IMG/VR virus record: IMGVR_UViG_3300021424_000009
Coordinates: 1 to 64,000 of that record
DNA: 64,000 nucleotides
Direction: 5' to 3' (one strand)
DNA from: a virus
Positions 16,644 to 25,356 of the stretch are shown here, piece after piece. The notes under the pieces were generated by a model, which was not told where the DNA came from, made no database searches, and saw nothing but the letters and a program-made list of their open reading frames with translations. Within the stretch, counting starts at the first letter, position 1; each line of letters begins with the position of its first letter. The position numbers were made by a program, and so were the translations under genes.

Positions 16644-17405
16644 ATGAACAATAAAGAAAAATTAGAAACAGTTATTTATTGGGCACCTGCAATTTCAACT
16701 AGTGAAATTTATGACTTCAATCATATGTATTTAGAAGTTAAATCATTGTATGAAGAAGTTGTTATAAACAAAACTGATCTTAAAAATAATATAAATGACT
16801 TTTTACGTTGCCCAGCGTTTTCTGATTTAGCAAAAAATACTTTTGTTCATAGAATTCCATTAGATGTTCATGTTAATTTAGATTTTAAGAAAAAAAGTTA
16901 TAATTACTTTGTTAAAAGTCAATTAGATGAAAGTAAACCAAAAGTACAATTAAAGTTCATGCGTGAACCAACGCTTAAGGACCATAATTTGATCCAGTTT
17001 ACATGGCCAATTATTTTCTTTTCCGAAGAAGATAGCATGATGTCAACTCTTTCTCCACCATATTTTGAAAAAGTATCCAGTAGTGAATATGGCGTTGTAG
17101 TTCCAGGTAGGTTTGATATCGCTAAGTGGTTTAGGCCTATGAATACTGAGTTCCAATTATGGCCAGGAGTAAATGAATTAAAAGTTTCTGCGAATGAAGC
17201 GCTTTGCTATATTCATTTTGATACAAAAAAGAAGATAATTTTTAAAAAATTTATTATGAATAAAGAATTGGAAAGACTTATGCAGTCCCTACTCAAAGTG
17301 TCGCCTCATAGAAGATTTGCAAAATTATCAGACCGATATAATGTTTTTAAACAGTCTCAATCTAAAGAAAGAATTTTAAAACTTATTCAAAAACAACTTA
17401 TTTAG
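16644..17405 (+). CDS. Hypothetical phage protein, 253 aa
   Basis: Starts at ATG 16644, ten bases after the zinc-ribbon gene. Contains VIYWAPAISTSEIYDFNHMY, CPAFSDLAKNTFV, a central FTWPIIFFSEEDSMMSTLSPPYF and WFRPMNTEFQLW, and a basic C-terminus (about residues 210-253). The same general pattern (CPAF...KNTFV, PIIFF, LSPPYF) is found in uncharacterised proteins of T4-like aquatic phages. It may be soluble and non-structural. No catalytic motif is recognised. Confidence 0.55.
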   Translation: MNNKEKLETVIYWAPAISTSEIYDFNHMYLEVKSLYEEVVINKTDLKNNINDFLRCPAFSDLAKNTFVHRIPLDVHVNLDFKKKSYNYFVKSQLDESKPKVQLKFMREPTLKDHNLIQFTWPIIFFSEEDSMMSTLSPPYFEKVSSSEYGVVVPGRFDIAKWFRPMNTEFQLWPGVNELKVSANEALCYIHFDTKKKIIFKKFIMNKELERLMQSLLKVSPHRRFAKLSDRYNVFKQSQSKERILKLIQKQLI

Positions 17406-17411
17406 TACTAT
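17406..17411 (+). promoter_or_regulatory. TACTAT -10-like box, leaderless arrangement
   Basis: TACTAT lies six bases before the ATG at 17418 without a Shine-Dalgarno sequence. The previous gene stops at 17405, so this box fills the whole gap. Confidence 0.5.
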
Positions 17412-17417
17412 ATACTT

Positions 17418-17705
17418 ATGCTGTATAACGATACAATAACCTATAGCCAACCAAATTATTCTTATTTGGGCACTTTGGTTATCTATGCCCCGAGTCTTTC
17501 TTCTCCAATAATATTAAATAATATTACAATTTTAATTGGTGGCCAAGAAGACTATTCAAACTATACAACAATTGCAGTCTTGTCAATGGAAGTAAGTCCG
17601 TCCGGTTACGTAACGGTTGAAGTTTTAGATGAAGATGTATTTGCTCTATCTTCAGTGCAATCGATATCAATAAATAATGATAGTGAAATATCTATATTAA
17701 TTTAA
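17418..17705 (+). CDS. Hypothetical protein, 95 aa
   Basis: The ATG follows a TACTATATA box directly, with no ribosome binding site, so a leaderless start is likely. The protein is beta-rich (TLVIYAPSLSSPIILNNITI, AVLSMEVSPSGYVTVEVL, SISINNDSEISILI) and lacks Arg, Lys, Cys, Trp and His. It ends with three alternating hydrophobic strands, as in small virion decoration or neck proteins. The family is not recognised; the location before the neck genes suggests a virion role. Confidence 0.5.
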   Translation: MLYNDTITYSQPNYSYLGTLVIYAPSLSSPIILNNITILIGGQEDYSNYTTIAVLSMEVSPSGYVTVEVLDEDVFALSSVQSISINNDSEISILI

Positions 17706-17712
17706 TAATAGC

Positions 17713-17718
17713 TACTAT
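17713..17718 (+). promoter_or_regulatory. TACTAT -10-like box before neck genes
   Basis: TACTATATA lies 30 bases before the preferred GTG start at 17749; GGAG at 17740-17743 is the ribosome binding site. It probably serves the neck-sheath operon. Confidence 0.4.
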
Positions 17719-17748
17719 ATACGTATATTACTATTGCATGGAGACACT

Positions 17749-18654
17749 GTGGCTACTAGCGTTTTGGTCAATGACACCGTAAGAATTAAAGTTAAATTTG
17801 TAGATACAAATCCGTCCACCGGTGCTCAAGTGCCGGTTACCCCAACTGCGGTAGTGGTAACTATAAAAAAATCAGATAACACGATAGTTGTTACCGAAAG
17901 TATTACCACATCAGGTAAAATATCTGATTCAGAATATTACTATGATTTTGTTCCATCTGTAGCAGATACCTATAAAATTACATTTGTTGGAAATTTGTCT
18001 GGTGGAACTTCAATAACCGTAAATCAGCAATTATATGTAAGCACGTCCACGGATGAATATAAGCCAACTATAACTTTGAAAACAGATGAAATAATAACCT
18101 TTGCTCCAGATATAAGTCCTTTGTATTTAGATCCTGAACAACTTAAGGCTTACTTTCCGGAAGCTCCGCTTCTAGAAATAGGAGAAGCAATATATAATTA
18201 TTCCCTAGAAATTAAATCAATTTATTCCCTTAACAACGATGCAACTGGAGAAAAGCTTCCTCATACGGCACTAGAATATATAAAAGCAGCAACTGCCTGC
18301 GATTTGAGTAGAACATACTCGTATGGTGGAGACGATGATGTTTCGGTTCAACTTGGTGATCTTACGGTAACTACTAGAAATCTTCCTAGATCAGAAATAA
18401 CCAGGGGAAATGCGACAACATGGTGTCAAATCGCGGCAGCACTTAGGAAAGAAATGTTGGCCGGTAAAACCGGACCTAAAGGCATGGTGCCAAGGGGACT
18501 TCCAACAGAATCCATAGGAACTTCTGGTAAAAATATAGATCCAGAAACAGGAAAAGTATATTATCTTTCCGATAGAGAACTATACGGCCCTGGCAAAAAA
18601 ATTTCTCCAAAAGAAGATCCTATGCCTAAAAGAGGCATAAGAAATCATGATTAA
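17749..18654 (+). CDS. Head-tail adaptor/neck protein with Ig-like N-domain, 301 aa
   Basis: I choose GTG 17749 (MATSVLVNDTVRIKVKF) because GGAG lies five bases upstream; a TTG 15 bases earlier is in frame. Residues 1-105 form an Ig-like beta domain (VVVTIKKSDNTIVV, YYDFVPSVADTYKITF). Residues about 120-230 are helical (YLDPEQLKAYFPEAPLLEIGEAI; TALEYIKAATACDLSRTY), in the style of gp6-like head-tail adaptors. The tail is basic and flexible. The stop overlaps the next gene by eight bases. Assignment rests on order and helix pattern. Confidence 0.55.
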   Translation: MATSVLVNDTVRIKVKFVDTNPSTGAQVPVTPTAVVVTIKKSDNTIVVTESITTSGKISDSEYYYDFVPSVADTYKITFVGNLSGGTSITVNQQLYVSTSTDEYKPTITLKTDEIITFAPDISPLYLDPEQLKAYFPEAPLLEIGEAIYNYSLEIKSIYSLNNDATGEKLPHTALEYIKAATACDLSRTYSYGGDDDVSVQLGDLTVTTRNLPRSEITRGNATTWCQIAAALRKEMLAGKTGPKGMVPRGLPTESIGTSGKNIDPETGKVYYLSDRELYGPGKKISPKEDPMPKRGIRNHD

Positions 18655-19021
18655 TTTAGAAAAGGTTTTTAAAAAAACTTTGTCTAATTGGGGTCACGAT
18701 GTTTTTATACAAAGAATTATGGCAAATGGAAACTATAAAAACAGTTTAGAAAAAGTAACAACAAGAAACATATATGCAGCAGGGAACACCAACGCCCAAT
18801 TGTCTCAAGAATTAGAAGAAGGAATAGCTGCTAATTCAGAAGTAGTTTACTTCTTTGAAGCTTCGGTAAACCCCAAAGAGGGTGATAGAATATATGAAAA
18901 GCTTCCAAATAATTTCAATCAACAAACTATATACACAATCGATGCATGTTCTCCTCGAAGAGGTAGGGGCGGCAAAATCGTTTACTGGACTGTTGGAGCC
19001 ACCAAAGAAAAGATAAAATAA
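18647..19021 (+). CDS. Head-tail joining (stopper-like) protein, 124 aa
   Basis: Starts inside the end of the adaptor gene. An N-terminal helix (MINLEKVFKKTLSNWGHDVFI) is followed by beta strands: EVVYFFEASVNPKEGDRIYE, YTIDACSPRRGRGGKIVYW. The GDRIYE turn followed by a YxIDxxxPxRG strand fits the small SH3/beta-barrel joining proteins such as SPP1 gp16 and relatives. It would sit between the adaptor and the tail terminator. The stop directly abuts the next ATG. Confidence 0.6.
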   Translation: MINLEKVFKKTLSNWGHDVFIQRIMANGNYKNSLEKVTTRNIYAAGNTNAQLSQELEEGIAANSEVVYFFEASVNPKEGDRIYEKLPNNFNQQTIYTIDACSPRRGRGGKIVYWTVGATKEKIK

Positions 19022-20614
19022 ATGATAGTAAGTACACCAGGCAGTAAAATCAAGGTCAATTTTATTTTTGTGCATGATGGTGACGTCTACGATCCAACCA
19101 ACCAAGCTACACCGGTTGACGTTTTAGTTGGCATATCAAGAGGAGCAAACGTTGCCTCTTCGGTAATATTAAATCCTATTTCATATCTTTTTAGTAATGC
19201 AACTCCAGATCCAAATATTTACATAGAGAAAAAAAATAATGGAGAATTTTCTTTTAACTATAAAATTCCAAATAATATATTTCCAGGCATATATACGGTC
19301 ATTGCAACTACTTTTAAACAAGATGAAGCAATAGTAATAGAATCTAGATTTCAGGTAAAAGAAAAAGACAATGAACCATTCCCTACCGTTCCATTGGGTA
19401 ACAGATCTTCAAGAATAAACTTCAACCCATCATACGAAGATCTAAACGCCACAGACATGGAGTCTGTTCTTTTGGTCGGACATGGTGACGGAATAGAATT
19501 AAATTCTCCCATAAAGATAAGATCCGTTCAACACGCAATAGATTTGCTTCTCGGGGATTACGATAGTCCTCTTTTAAGGGGTGTTTTTGACTGCTATGGC
19601 GCTGGAGCAAAAAATATTTTTATATGCGCATCTGCCCCAATGTTGGAATATATTGAGGACATAGAAGAAAGAATAGTCCCAGTTTCTTATTTCAATTTAG
19701 AAAGTGCAACTCCTATCTATCAAACATTCTATCAAAAATATTACGAAAGACTTTCTGAGACCTATTCTTGTTTATCTGAGTTAGATTTTATAGATATAAT
19801 TGTTCCGCTGGAAGCATCTATAATATACACTAATGGAGTTGATTTTATAACACAATTAGCGAACTACTTAGATGATTTTCATAATCAAACTGGAAATGTC
19901 CAAATAGGAGTTATTGGATCTAAGAGTGACGGAATTTCATCTCAAGATATTTCTATAATGGAATCAAATACGGTTTTGGTCAATAAAATGACGGTAACTT
20001 CTGTAGGTCAAATAACTTCAGACAAAGGAAGATACGTTGTGCCCATCTATGGAGAAGCAGTTTTTTCTCATCCTCAAATAGATATTTCGTATACTAATTC
20101 TGTTTCAGCCGCGGTCGCTGGAATGATTTCTCAAAATCCGCTAAATATGGGTATGATAAGAAAAAAAATACCTGGAGCATTTTCTCTGTACGGCTCCAAT
20201 TTTACTTCTCCAGAAATGGCAAGAATTGAAACACTTGGCATAAATACCATATACAGAAATCACAAAGCAAGAATTGGTAAGGCATACGAGGTATATCTAA
20301 CTGATGATTTTACTTTAGCATCAAACAATTCGGTTTATAATAAACTTCCTCAATTAAGACTGGTTGCCTATATTGCAAATTCGGTTAATAATTTGGGTTA
20401 TCAAGCAGTTGGCAAATTTGGGTACGATAGGGTAATATCTTCTGTTACTAGTCTCTTGACAAATCTTAAGAAAGATAAAAGTATATTGGATTTTGAATTT
20501 AAAGCTCAACCAGATGATAAAGATTTTGGAAAAATAATACTACATATTAACTTAATATCTTCTTTGGGTTTGAAAAAAATTAATCTATCATTAGCAGCGG
20601 GTCCGGGAGCATAG
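19022..20614 (+). CDS. Tail-sheath-like protein with Ig-like N-domain, 530 aa
   Basis: The first 115 residues form an Ig-like domain (GSKIKVNFIFVHDGDVYDPT; FPGIYTVIATTF) similar in style to that of the adaptor gene upstream. The rest follows sheath layout: SVLLVGHGDGIELNSPIKI, IDLLLGDYDSPLLRGVFDC, YGAGAKNIFICASAP, and a C-terminal AGMISQNPLNMGMIRKKIPGA region, LGINTIYRNHKARIGKAYEVYLTDDFTLAS and LRLVAYIANSV. It is a second sheath-fold gene beside the major sheath at 21531. It could be a neck collar, a sheath initiator or a terminator-proximal ring. No CGG codons are in phase. Confidence 0.65.
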   Translation: MIVSTPGSKIKVNFIFVHDGDVYDPTNQATPVDVLVGISRGANVASSVILNPISYLFSNATPDPNIYIEKKNNGEFSFNYKIPNNIFPGIYTVIATTFKQDEAIVIESRFQVKEKDNEPFPTVPLGNRSSRINFNPSYEDLNATDMESVLLVGHGDGIELNSPIKIRSVQHAIDLLLGDYDSPLLRGVFDCYGAGAKNIFICASAPMLEYIEDIEERIVPVSYFNLESATPIYQTFYQKYYERLSETYSCLSELDFIDIIVPLEASIIYTNGVDFITQLANYLDDFHNQTGNVQIGVIGSKSDGISSQDISIMESNTVLVNKMTVTSVGQITSDKGRYVVPIYGEAVFSHPQIDISYTNSVSAAVAGMISQNPLNMGMIRKKIPGAFSLYGSNFTSPEMARIETLGINTIYRNHKARIGKAYEVYLTDDFTLASNNSVYNKLPQLRLVAYIANSVNNLGYQAVGKFGYDRVISSVTSLLTNLKKDKSILDFEFKAQPDDKDFGKIILHINLISSLGLKKINLSLAAGPGA

Positions 20615-20615
20615 A

Positions 20616-21413
20616 ATGCCTTTTCCAGTAACATGGCCTAAATTTGGTCAAACAGATTCATATCATAAAGCTAAATTTGCAGAACCCCTACAAGCTGAAG
20701 GAAATTTATCTTATTTGGAGTTCATATCAGTTTTAAAGACTATGTGGGAAGAGTCATTTCCTAATTATCCAGTAAAACCGTCCGCCAGTACCGAGCCTTC
20801 ATTTACATGGTTTAATAAAAATTATGTTGATCCAGAAACAGGAAATGTTATTGGAAGATATGAGCAAACTGACGCTATAATAACCTTTTCTTTAGAATTA
20901 AGAAAAGCGCATTCCGTAGAACCAAAACCTAGAATGAGAAGAATAACCAATAATGAAGTATACATATACGGACAAAGATTTCAAAATATCATTGCGTTTA
21001 GCGCTGTTTCTCCAGTCGGCAAAAGAATGGGGGATTCAACAAATTTAATATCTGATGATCAAGATAACTCGTATTTAGTTGAATCTTTAATTGAGACATT
21101 TGAGGATTTTATGCTTGAGTATACTCCTATCTTTAAAAAAATTGGAGCTTCAGAATTAACTTATGCTAGAAGGTTATCTGATTCTGAGGTAAATAGAGAT
21201 CAAAAAGACCTCCACAAAAGAACCGTAACCTACATGCTAACTACAGAAAAAACCTTTGCTGCTCAAGCCGGCAAAGTTGAAAGTCTATCTTTGGATATTA
21301 GAATGGCAATGGCATATGAATCGGCCCTTTTGAAACATATGGCTACCCCAAATTATGATGGGACTACCATAAACCTTACTGACCTTCATTTCGACGCAAC
21401 GCCAAACGCTTAA
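20616..21413 (+). CDS. Probable tail terminator/neck protein, 265 aa
   Basis: Lies between the sheath-like neck gene and the major sheath, the usual place for a tail completion protein. Contains SYLEFISVLKTMWEESFPNY, FTWFNKNYVDPETGNVIGR, ELRKAHSVEPKPRMRR and IYGQRFQNIIAFSAVSPVG; the last segment resembles strands of terminator proteins that cap tube ends. ESLIETFEDFMLEYTPIF is a likely long helix. The family is not firmly recognised; the role comes mainly from order. Confidence 0.5.
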   Translation: MPFPVTWPKFGQTDSYHKAKFAEPLQAEGNLSYLEFISVLKTMWEESFPNYPVKPSASTEPSFTWFNKNYVDPETGNVIGRYEQTDAIITFSLELRKAHSVEPKPRMRRITNNEVYIYGQRFQNIIAFSAVSPVGKRMGDSTNLISDDQDNSYLVESLIETFEDFMLEYTPIFKKIGASELTYARRLSDSEVNRDQKDLHKRTVTYMLTTEKTFAAQAGKVESLSLDIRMAMAYESALLKHMATPNYDGTTINLTDLHFDATPNA

Positions 21414-21475
21414 TAATAGCCGTATAAAACTATATTATAATTTTCTTTCTTGAGTTATTTTTATGACCTTCTCGT

Positions 21476-21481
21476 TACTAT
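21476..21481 (+). promoter_or_regulatory. TACTAT -10-like box before the major sheath gene
   Basis: This 117-base gap is the longest in the window. It holds TACTATAAA, and GGAGGT at about 21515 before the ATG at 21531. A separate promoter for the highly expressed sheath and tube genes is plausible. Confidence 0.45.
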
Positions 21482-21530
21482 AAAAGAAGACTTATAACGC
21501 CCTATATCCTAGTCGGAGGTTTAAAAGAAC

Positions 21531-22772
21531 ATGGCTATACCAGGAGTAACAACACTAATTAGAGATCGCTTCTACAGCGTCTCTCGCACAGACGTTCCAT
21601 CAGGTCCAAGAATAGTTGCAATTGCTAGAAGAACAACAGCTAATGAAACTGGCAATGTAAGCGACCTAGACGTCGTTCAAGCAACTTCAGAAAAAGACGT
21701 AATTGCCGCATTTGGAGATGGATCTGATCTTCATAAGGCTTTTCTTGAATTGGTAGCTGGCGGAGCAGAAAGAATATTCTTAGTTGCGCTTCCATCCAAC
21801 ACCGCATGGAATCATACTACAGGCACCTGCACAAGTGGTGGGGTAGATATATTTGATGCAGCATTCTCGGCGGCAGAAACGGTTATTCCAGATATTATAG
21901 TTCCTTGGGGCAGGGGCAGTAATGATCTTGACTGGGATTCAACCACAGGTTCGACGCCAAACTCAAATGAATATGCATTTCATGCAGATAGTACGGCGAC
22001 AGTAGCTAACAGTTGGGCGTATAAAGTTGCAGTAAAAATTAAAGATATTTCAGAAAATACACATCCGTGCATGGCAGTTATGGGCGTACATCCATTTAGT
22101 GAGGGAACAAAAGAAGTAATGACACCAGCTCAAATATCTTCGCATTTGTCACTGCCCACGCTGCCAGATAAGAACAACGCATCTTTTGGTTTGTTTGGAC
22201 CATATCTTGTTGTCGTGGCAGCAGAAGTGAAACCTGTCGGCTATTCTTCAGGTGGAGTAGACTTTGGGTACGCAAATGGAGCAGCCTCTACGGCAGCGTG
22301 CATTTCTCGTCTGTCGTCTTATTCGGCAATAGTGAACAAGCCGCTGTTTAACATAAGCGCTGTTCGCTATAATCCAACAAGGACACAGCAGAATTCCTTG
22401 AGCACAAAGGGCGTCAATCCGATAGTCATTAACTTCAACAAGATTGCTGTTTTTGGTGAAGGTGCAACCTTTGCTTCAAACGGATCAGACTATGCGCGTT
22501 TGACAACCAAGAGAATCGTAGATGAGGCGGCCAATTTGGTTCGTCAAGTTACGCAAAAATTTGTTGGTGAACCATCAACCGTCCAAATGAGAAACTCAAT
22601 GGAAACGGCGATATCATCAGCATTAAGAGGTATGCAACTATTAGGTGCCTTGCTGACAAGTGACTTCAACATCACTTACATACCAGCAGAAAACAAGGCG
22701 ATTGTAGACCTCGTATTAACACCTGCGTTTGAGTTAAAGACAATCCAGGTGCAAATAGCCATTAACGTATAA
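21531..22772 (+). CDS. Major tail sheath protein, 413 aa
   Basis: Starts MAIPGVTTLIRDRFYSVSRTD behind a strong GGAGG. GPRIVAIARRT, EKDVIAAFGDGSDLHKAFLE and AGGAERIFLVALPS follow the canonical sheath N-terminal domain. The C-terminus holds GINPIVINFNKIAVFGEG-type and RLTTKRIVDEAANLVRQVTQ motifs, then FELKTIQVQIAINV, matching the sheath C-terminal domain of contractile tails. It would form the contractile cylinder around the tube. It carries no CGG codon. The codon mix includes more CGC/CGT than neighbours, as expected for a strongly expressed gene. Confidence 0.85.
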   Translation: MAIPGVTTLIRDRFYSVSRTDVPSGPRIVAIARRTTANETGNVSDLDVVQATSEKDVIAAFGDGSDLHKAFLELVAGGAERIFLVALPSNTAWNHTTGTCTSGGVDIFDAAFSAAETVIPDIIVPWGRGSNDLDWDSTTGSTPNSNEYAFHADSTATVANSWAYKVAVKIKDISENTHPCMAVMGVHPFSEGTKEVMTPAQISSHLSLPTLPDKNNASFGLFGPYLVVVAAEVKPVGYSSGGVDFGYANGAASTAACISRLSSYSAIVNKPLFNISAVRYNPTRTQQNSLSTKGVNPIVINFNKIAVFGEGATFASNGSDYARLTTKRIVDEAANLVRQVTQKFVGEPSTVQMRNSMETAISSALRGMQLLGALLTSDFNITYIPAENKAIVDLVLTPAFELKTIQVQIAINV

Positions 22773-22800
22773 GCAATTACCGATTGGAGGGTAAAATAAA

Positions 22801-23517
22801 ATGGCAGGACAAACACCAGCATACGAAAGTCAGGTTAACAAATACCTGAGCACATATACTACATTCTCAGGAGCAGATATTGTTGCGACCTTTGGTGGAG
22901 TTGAGATAGGGGCTCTTTCGGGAATTACTTTTTCTGTAACTAGAGAAAAAGCTCCGATATACACTATGGGTTCACCAAACCCAAGATCATTTTCAAGGGG
23001 TAAGCGCGGCATTGCCGGTTCCTTGATATTTACTGTTTTTGATCGTCCGGCTCTTTACACAATGTTGGATAAAAATTACTCATCGAGTAAGCCAATGGAC
23101 TTTTATACAAGGGCCCATAACACGCTTCCTGGCGACGCCAATTCGATTGGAAGAGGTATACCAGGTAAAGGTGGCGAGGGTTCGCAAACTTGGACTAGAG
23201 ACGTTCAAAAGAAAGTTCCTTACTACGCAGACCAAATTCCCCCATTTGACATAACTATCACATTTGTTAATGAATACGGCAACGCAGCTGTAAGATCAAT
23301 TTACGGATGTGAATTACTGAATGAGGGCTCTGGCGCATCAATGGACGATATAGTCATTGAAGAAACAATGACATACGTAGCTAGAGAGCTTGGTCCGATG
23401 TACACTATTGCAACTACTCAGCTAGAAACAGCTGGCAACACACTTGCCAATATTGTAAGTCCATCAGCCAACACACTGCCTAAGGGTAATACGCCGGTTG
23501 AGATTATTCGCCCTTAA
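22801..23517 (+). CDS. Tail tube-like protein (paralogue 1), 238 aa
   Basis: GGAGG precedes the ATG. Motifs: GADIVATFGGVEIGALSGI, FSVTREKAPIYTMGSPNPRS, GIAGSLIFTVFDRPAL, PPFDITITFVNEYGNAA and IVIEETMTYVARELGP. The same chain of motifs recurs in the next two genes, so all three share a fold. Its place right after the sheath, the ribosome binding site and the terminator that follows suggest it is the abundant main tube subunit. No CGG codon is in phase. Confidence 0.7.
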   Translation: MAGQTPAYESQVNKYLSTYTTFSGADIVATFGGVEIGALSGITFSVTREKAPIYTMGSPNPRSFSRGKRGIAGSLIFTVFDRPALYTMLDKNYSSSKPMDFYTRAHNTLPGDANSIGRGIPGKGGEGSQTWTRDVQKKVPYYADQIPPFDITITFVNEYGNAAVRSIYGCELLNEGSGASMDDIVIEETMTYVARELGPMYTIATTQLETAGNTLANIVSPSANTLPKGNTPVEIIRP

Positions 23518-23540
23518 TATAATATAAGTAATTAAGTGGT

Positions 23541-23583
23541 ATGGTGCACGGGGGTGAGGGGCTCTCGTGCATCATACTTTTTT
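23541..23583 (+). terminator. Intrinsic terminator after the main tube gene
   Basis: A stem of ATGGTGCACG paired with CGTGCATCAT (one G-T pair), with an inner GAG-GGG-CTC hairpin, is followed by ACTTTTTT. It lies in the 77-base gap before the second tube-like gene. It would reduce transcription from the sheath-tube pair into downstream genes. Confidence 0.75.
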
Positions 23584-23594
23584 AGGGAGAATTA

Positions 23595-24308
23595 ATGGAA
23601 GTAGTAGTAAATACTAACAAAATATCTGAAGTTAATACAGCAGATAGCGATTTAAGCGCATATTCAATTATCAACAATATTTCATACTCTGGAACAGATA
23701 TTGTTGCCACCATGATCCTGCCGCCAATTGGCGGTTCTCCAGGAAATGGAACCTATTTAGAAATAGGGGATCTTCAAACTGTATCGTATTCGGTTCACAG
23801 AGAAAATGTTCCAATTAGAACCGTTGGACATTCAAATGTTAGGGGATTCTTAAAGGGCTCTAGGACTATTGCGGGTTCCTTAATATTTACTGTATTTAAC
23901 GAATACTTTTGGTATAAGATACAAGAGTATCAAAACTACGTATCGAGAACCAATGGATTTTTTGCTCCACTAGCCGACATGCTTCCTCCTTTTGATATAA
24001 TTTTTACTTTCTTTAACGAATATGGAAGCGCATCAAAAATGAAAATCTTTGGTGTTACCATAGTAGATGAAGGTCAAACAATGTCAATAGATGACATATT
24101 AACTGAACAAACTTATACTTTTATGGCCAGAGGAATACAACCAATAACAAAAATGATTAACGAAAAAGAAATTGCAAAAGTCGGAGGAGTAGAAGCTCAA
24201 AGAGCTGCTCAAAGAAACAAAAATATATTTGGAGATTCTCCAGACGGTACAGCCATAACCACTCTATATACTAATTTTATCGAAACCATAGTAGAGCCCA
24301 ATGCCTGA
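23595..24308 (+). CDS. Tail tube-like protein (paralogue 2), 237 aa
   Basis: Shares with the 22801 protein the chain SGTDIVATM, SYSVHRENVPIRTVGHSN, SRTIAGSLIFTVFNEYFW, LPPFDIIFTFFNEYGSA and TEQTYTFMARGIQP. Compared with paralogue 1, the central loop is shorter and the C-terminus is charged (EAQRAAQRNKN). GGGAGA inside the terminator tail serves as ribosome binding site. It is probably a minor tube or tube-initiator protein at the baseplate or neck. The end overlaps the next gene by eight bases and uses TGA as stop. Confidence 0.65.
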   Translation: MEVVVNTNKISEVNTADSDLSAYSIINNISYSGTDIVATMILPPIGGSPGNGTYLEIGDLQTVSYSVHRENVPIRTVGHSNVRGFLKGSRTIAGSLIFTVFNEYFWYKIQEYQNYVSRTNGFFAPLADMLPPFDIIFTFFNEYGSASKMKIFGVTIVDEGQTMSIDDILTEQTYTFMARGIQPITKMINEKEIAKVGGVEAQRAAQRNKNIFGDSPDGTAITTLYTNFIETIVEPNA

Positions 24309-25293
24309 AGATAGAAGTTATTCATTTGATCCACTGTCTGAAAAGATAGATTTGGCTTGGTCTGGCAAGGCTTCAGATGAAAAAAAGTTTAATAATTATT
24401 ATGATTATTTTTTTAGCGGCGAAGATATTAAGGTTTATATAGATGGTCTTTTTGAAGAAGAATATGAATTAGACCTTAACGGAATTGCTTACTCAGTGAG
24501 TCAAGAAAAGCAACCGCTGTATGGATTTTGGTCGTACAATTACGACGCAGTCATGTATGGAACAAGAATAATAAGCGGTGAATTTACCATTTTTACAAGA
24601 TACCCAAGAAGAATGACTGAACTAATTGAATTGGCTACACAAAGAAGGATGATCCAAGCAAAATCTGTAAAAAGAAATCCGGCTGGACCAATATCAAAAT
24701 TAAGACAAGAAGAATATAGCAAAGAAAAAGATAATTTATTTTCTGTAGAAGATGAAAAAAACGTGGGCAAATATTGGGCCTACAGTCAATTAGATAGAAT
24801 TACCAATGATCCATTTTCTAAAAATATAATAGATTCAAATAAAAATATTTTCAGTGCACATCCTCCATTTAATTTTGTTATAGTATTTGGATTAGAAGAG
24901 GTTGCAAGTTCGCCAAAAGATTTTCTTCAATCTGAAGATAAAATAATTAAAGATAATTTTGATAGAATGATTGTTACAGATGTTAATGAAAGATTAGTGA
25001 AACCAAATCAAAGTAGTCTTGTTAAACCAATGAAAGTAATAATTCAAGAAGTTCAATTATTAAGAATGTCTACTGCAGTCGCAACTGGAGGAATGGCCAT
25101 AGTTGAGAATTATCAATTCATGGCTAGAGACTTTTACTATACTGAAGTTGATCTTGGATTTATCAAGAAGAATGAAATAACGTTTGATTCGTCAATCGAA
25201 GCACCCCAGGAAAAAGAAACAACCACAACAACCACAACAACCACCAATAAAAGAAAAAGATCCGGCAATAGGACTGGCACACCAGTCAGATAA
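24301..25293 (+). CDS. Tail tube/baseplate-hub-like protein (paralogue 3), 330 aa
   Basis: The longest member of the tube-like trio. YYDYFFSGEDIKVYIDGLFE, GIAYSVSQEKQPLYGFWSYN, GTRIISGEFTIFTRYP, HPPFNFVIVFGLEE and AIVENYQFMARDFYY match the motif order of the two upstream genes. It has extra charged loops (about residues 115-165) and a threonine-rich tail (TTTTTTTTTNKRKR). Larger tube-like proteins of this type often sit at the tube-baseplate junction. It overlaps the previous gene by eight bases. Confidence 0.6.
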   Translation: MPEDRSYSFDPLSEKIDLAWSGKASDEKKFNNYYDYFFSGEDIKVYIDGLFEEEYELDLNGIAYSVSQEKQPLYGFWSYNYDAVMYGTRIISGEFTIFTRYPRRMTELIELATQRRMIQAKSVKRNPAGPISKLRQEEYSKEKDNLFSVEDEKNVGKYWAYSQLDRITNDPFSKNIIDSNKNIFSAHPPFNFVIVFGLEEVASSPKDFLQSEDKIIKDNFDRMIVTDVNERLVKPNQSSLVKPMKVIIQEVQLLRMSTAVATGGMAIVENYQFMARDFYYTEVDLGFIKKNEITFDSSIEAPQEKETTTTTTTTTNKRKRSGNRTGTPVR

Positions 25294-25316
25294 TTGATTT
25301 TATATAATATATAGTG

Positions 25317-25322
25317 TATAAT
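25317..25322 (+). promoter_or_regulatory. TGTATAAT box before chaperone genes
   Basis: TATAAT with an upstream TG lies in the 63-base gap, followed by AAGGAG at about 25346 and the ATG at 25357. Confidence 0.4.
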
Positions 25323-25356
25323 GTTTAGTTAGTTCATGTCACAATAAGGAGACAAA

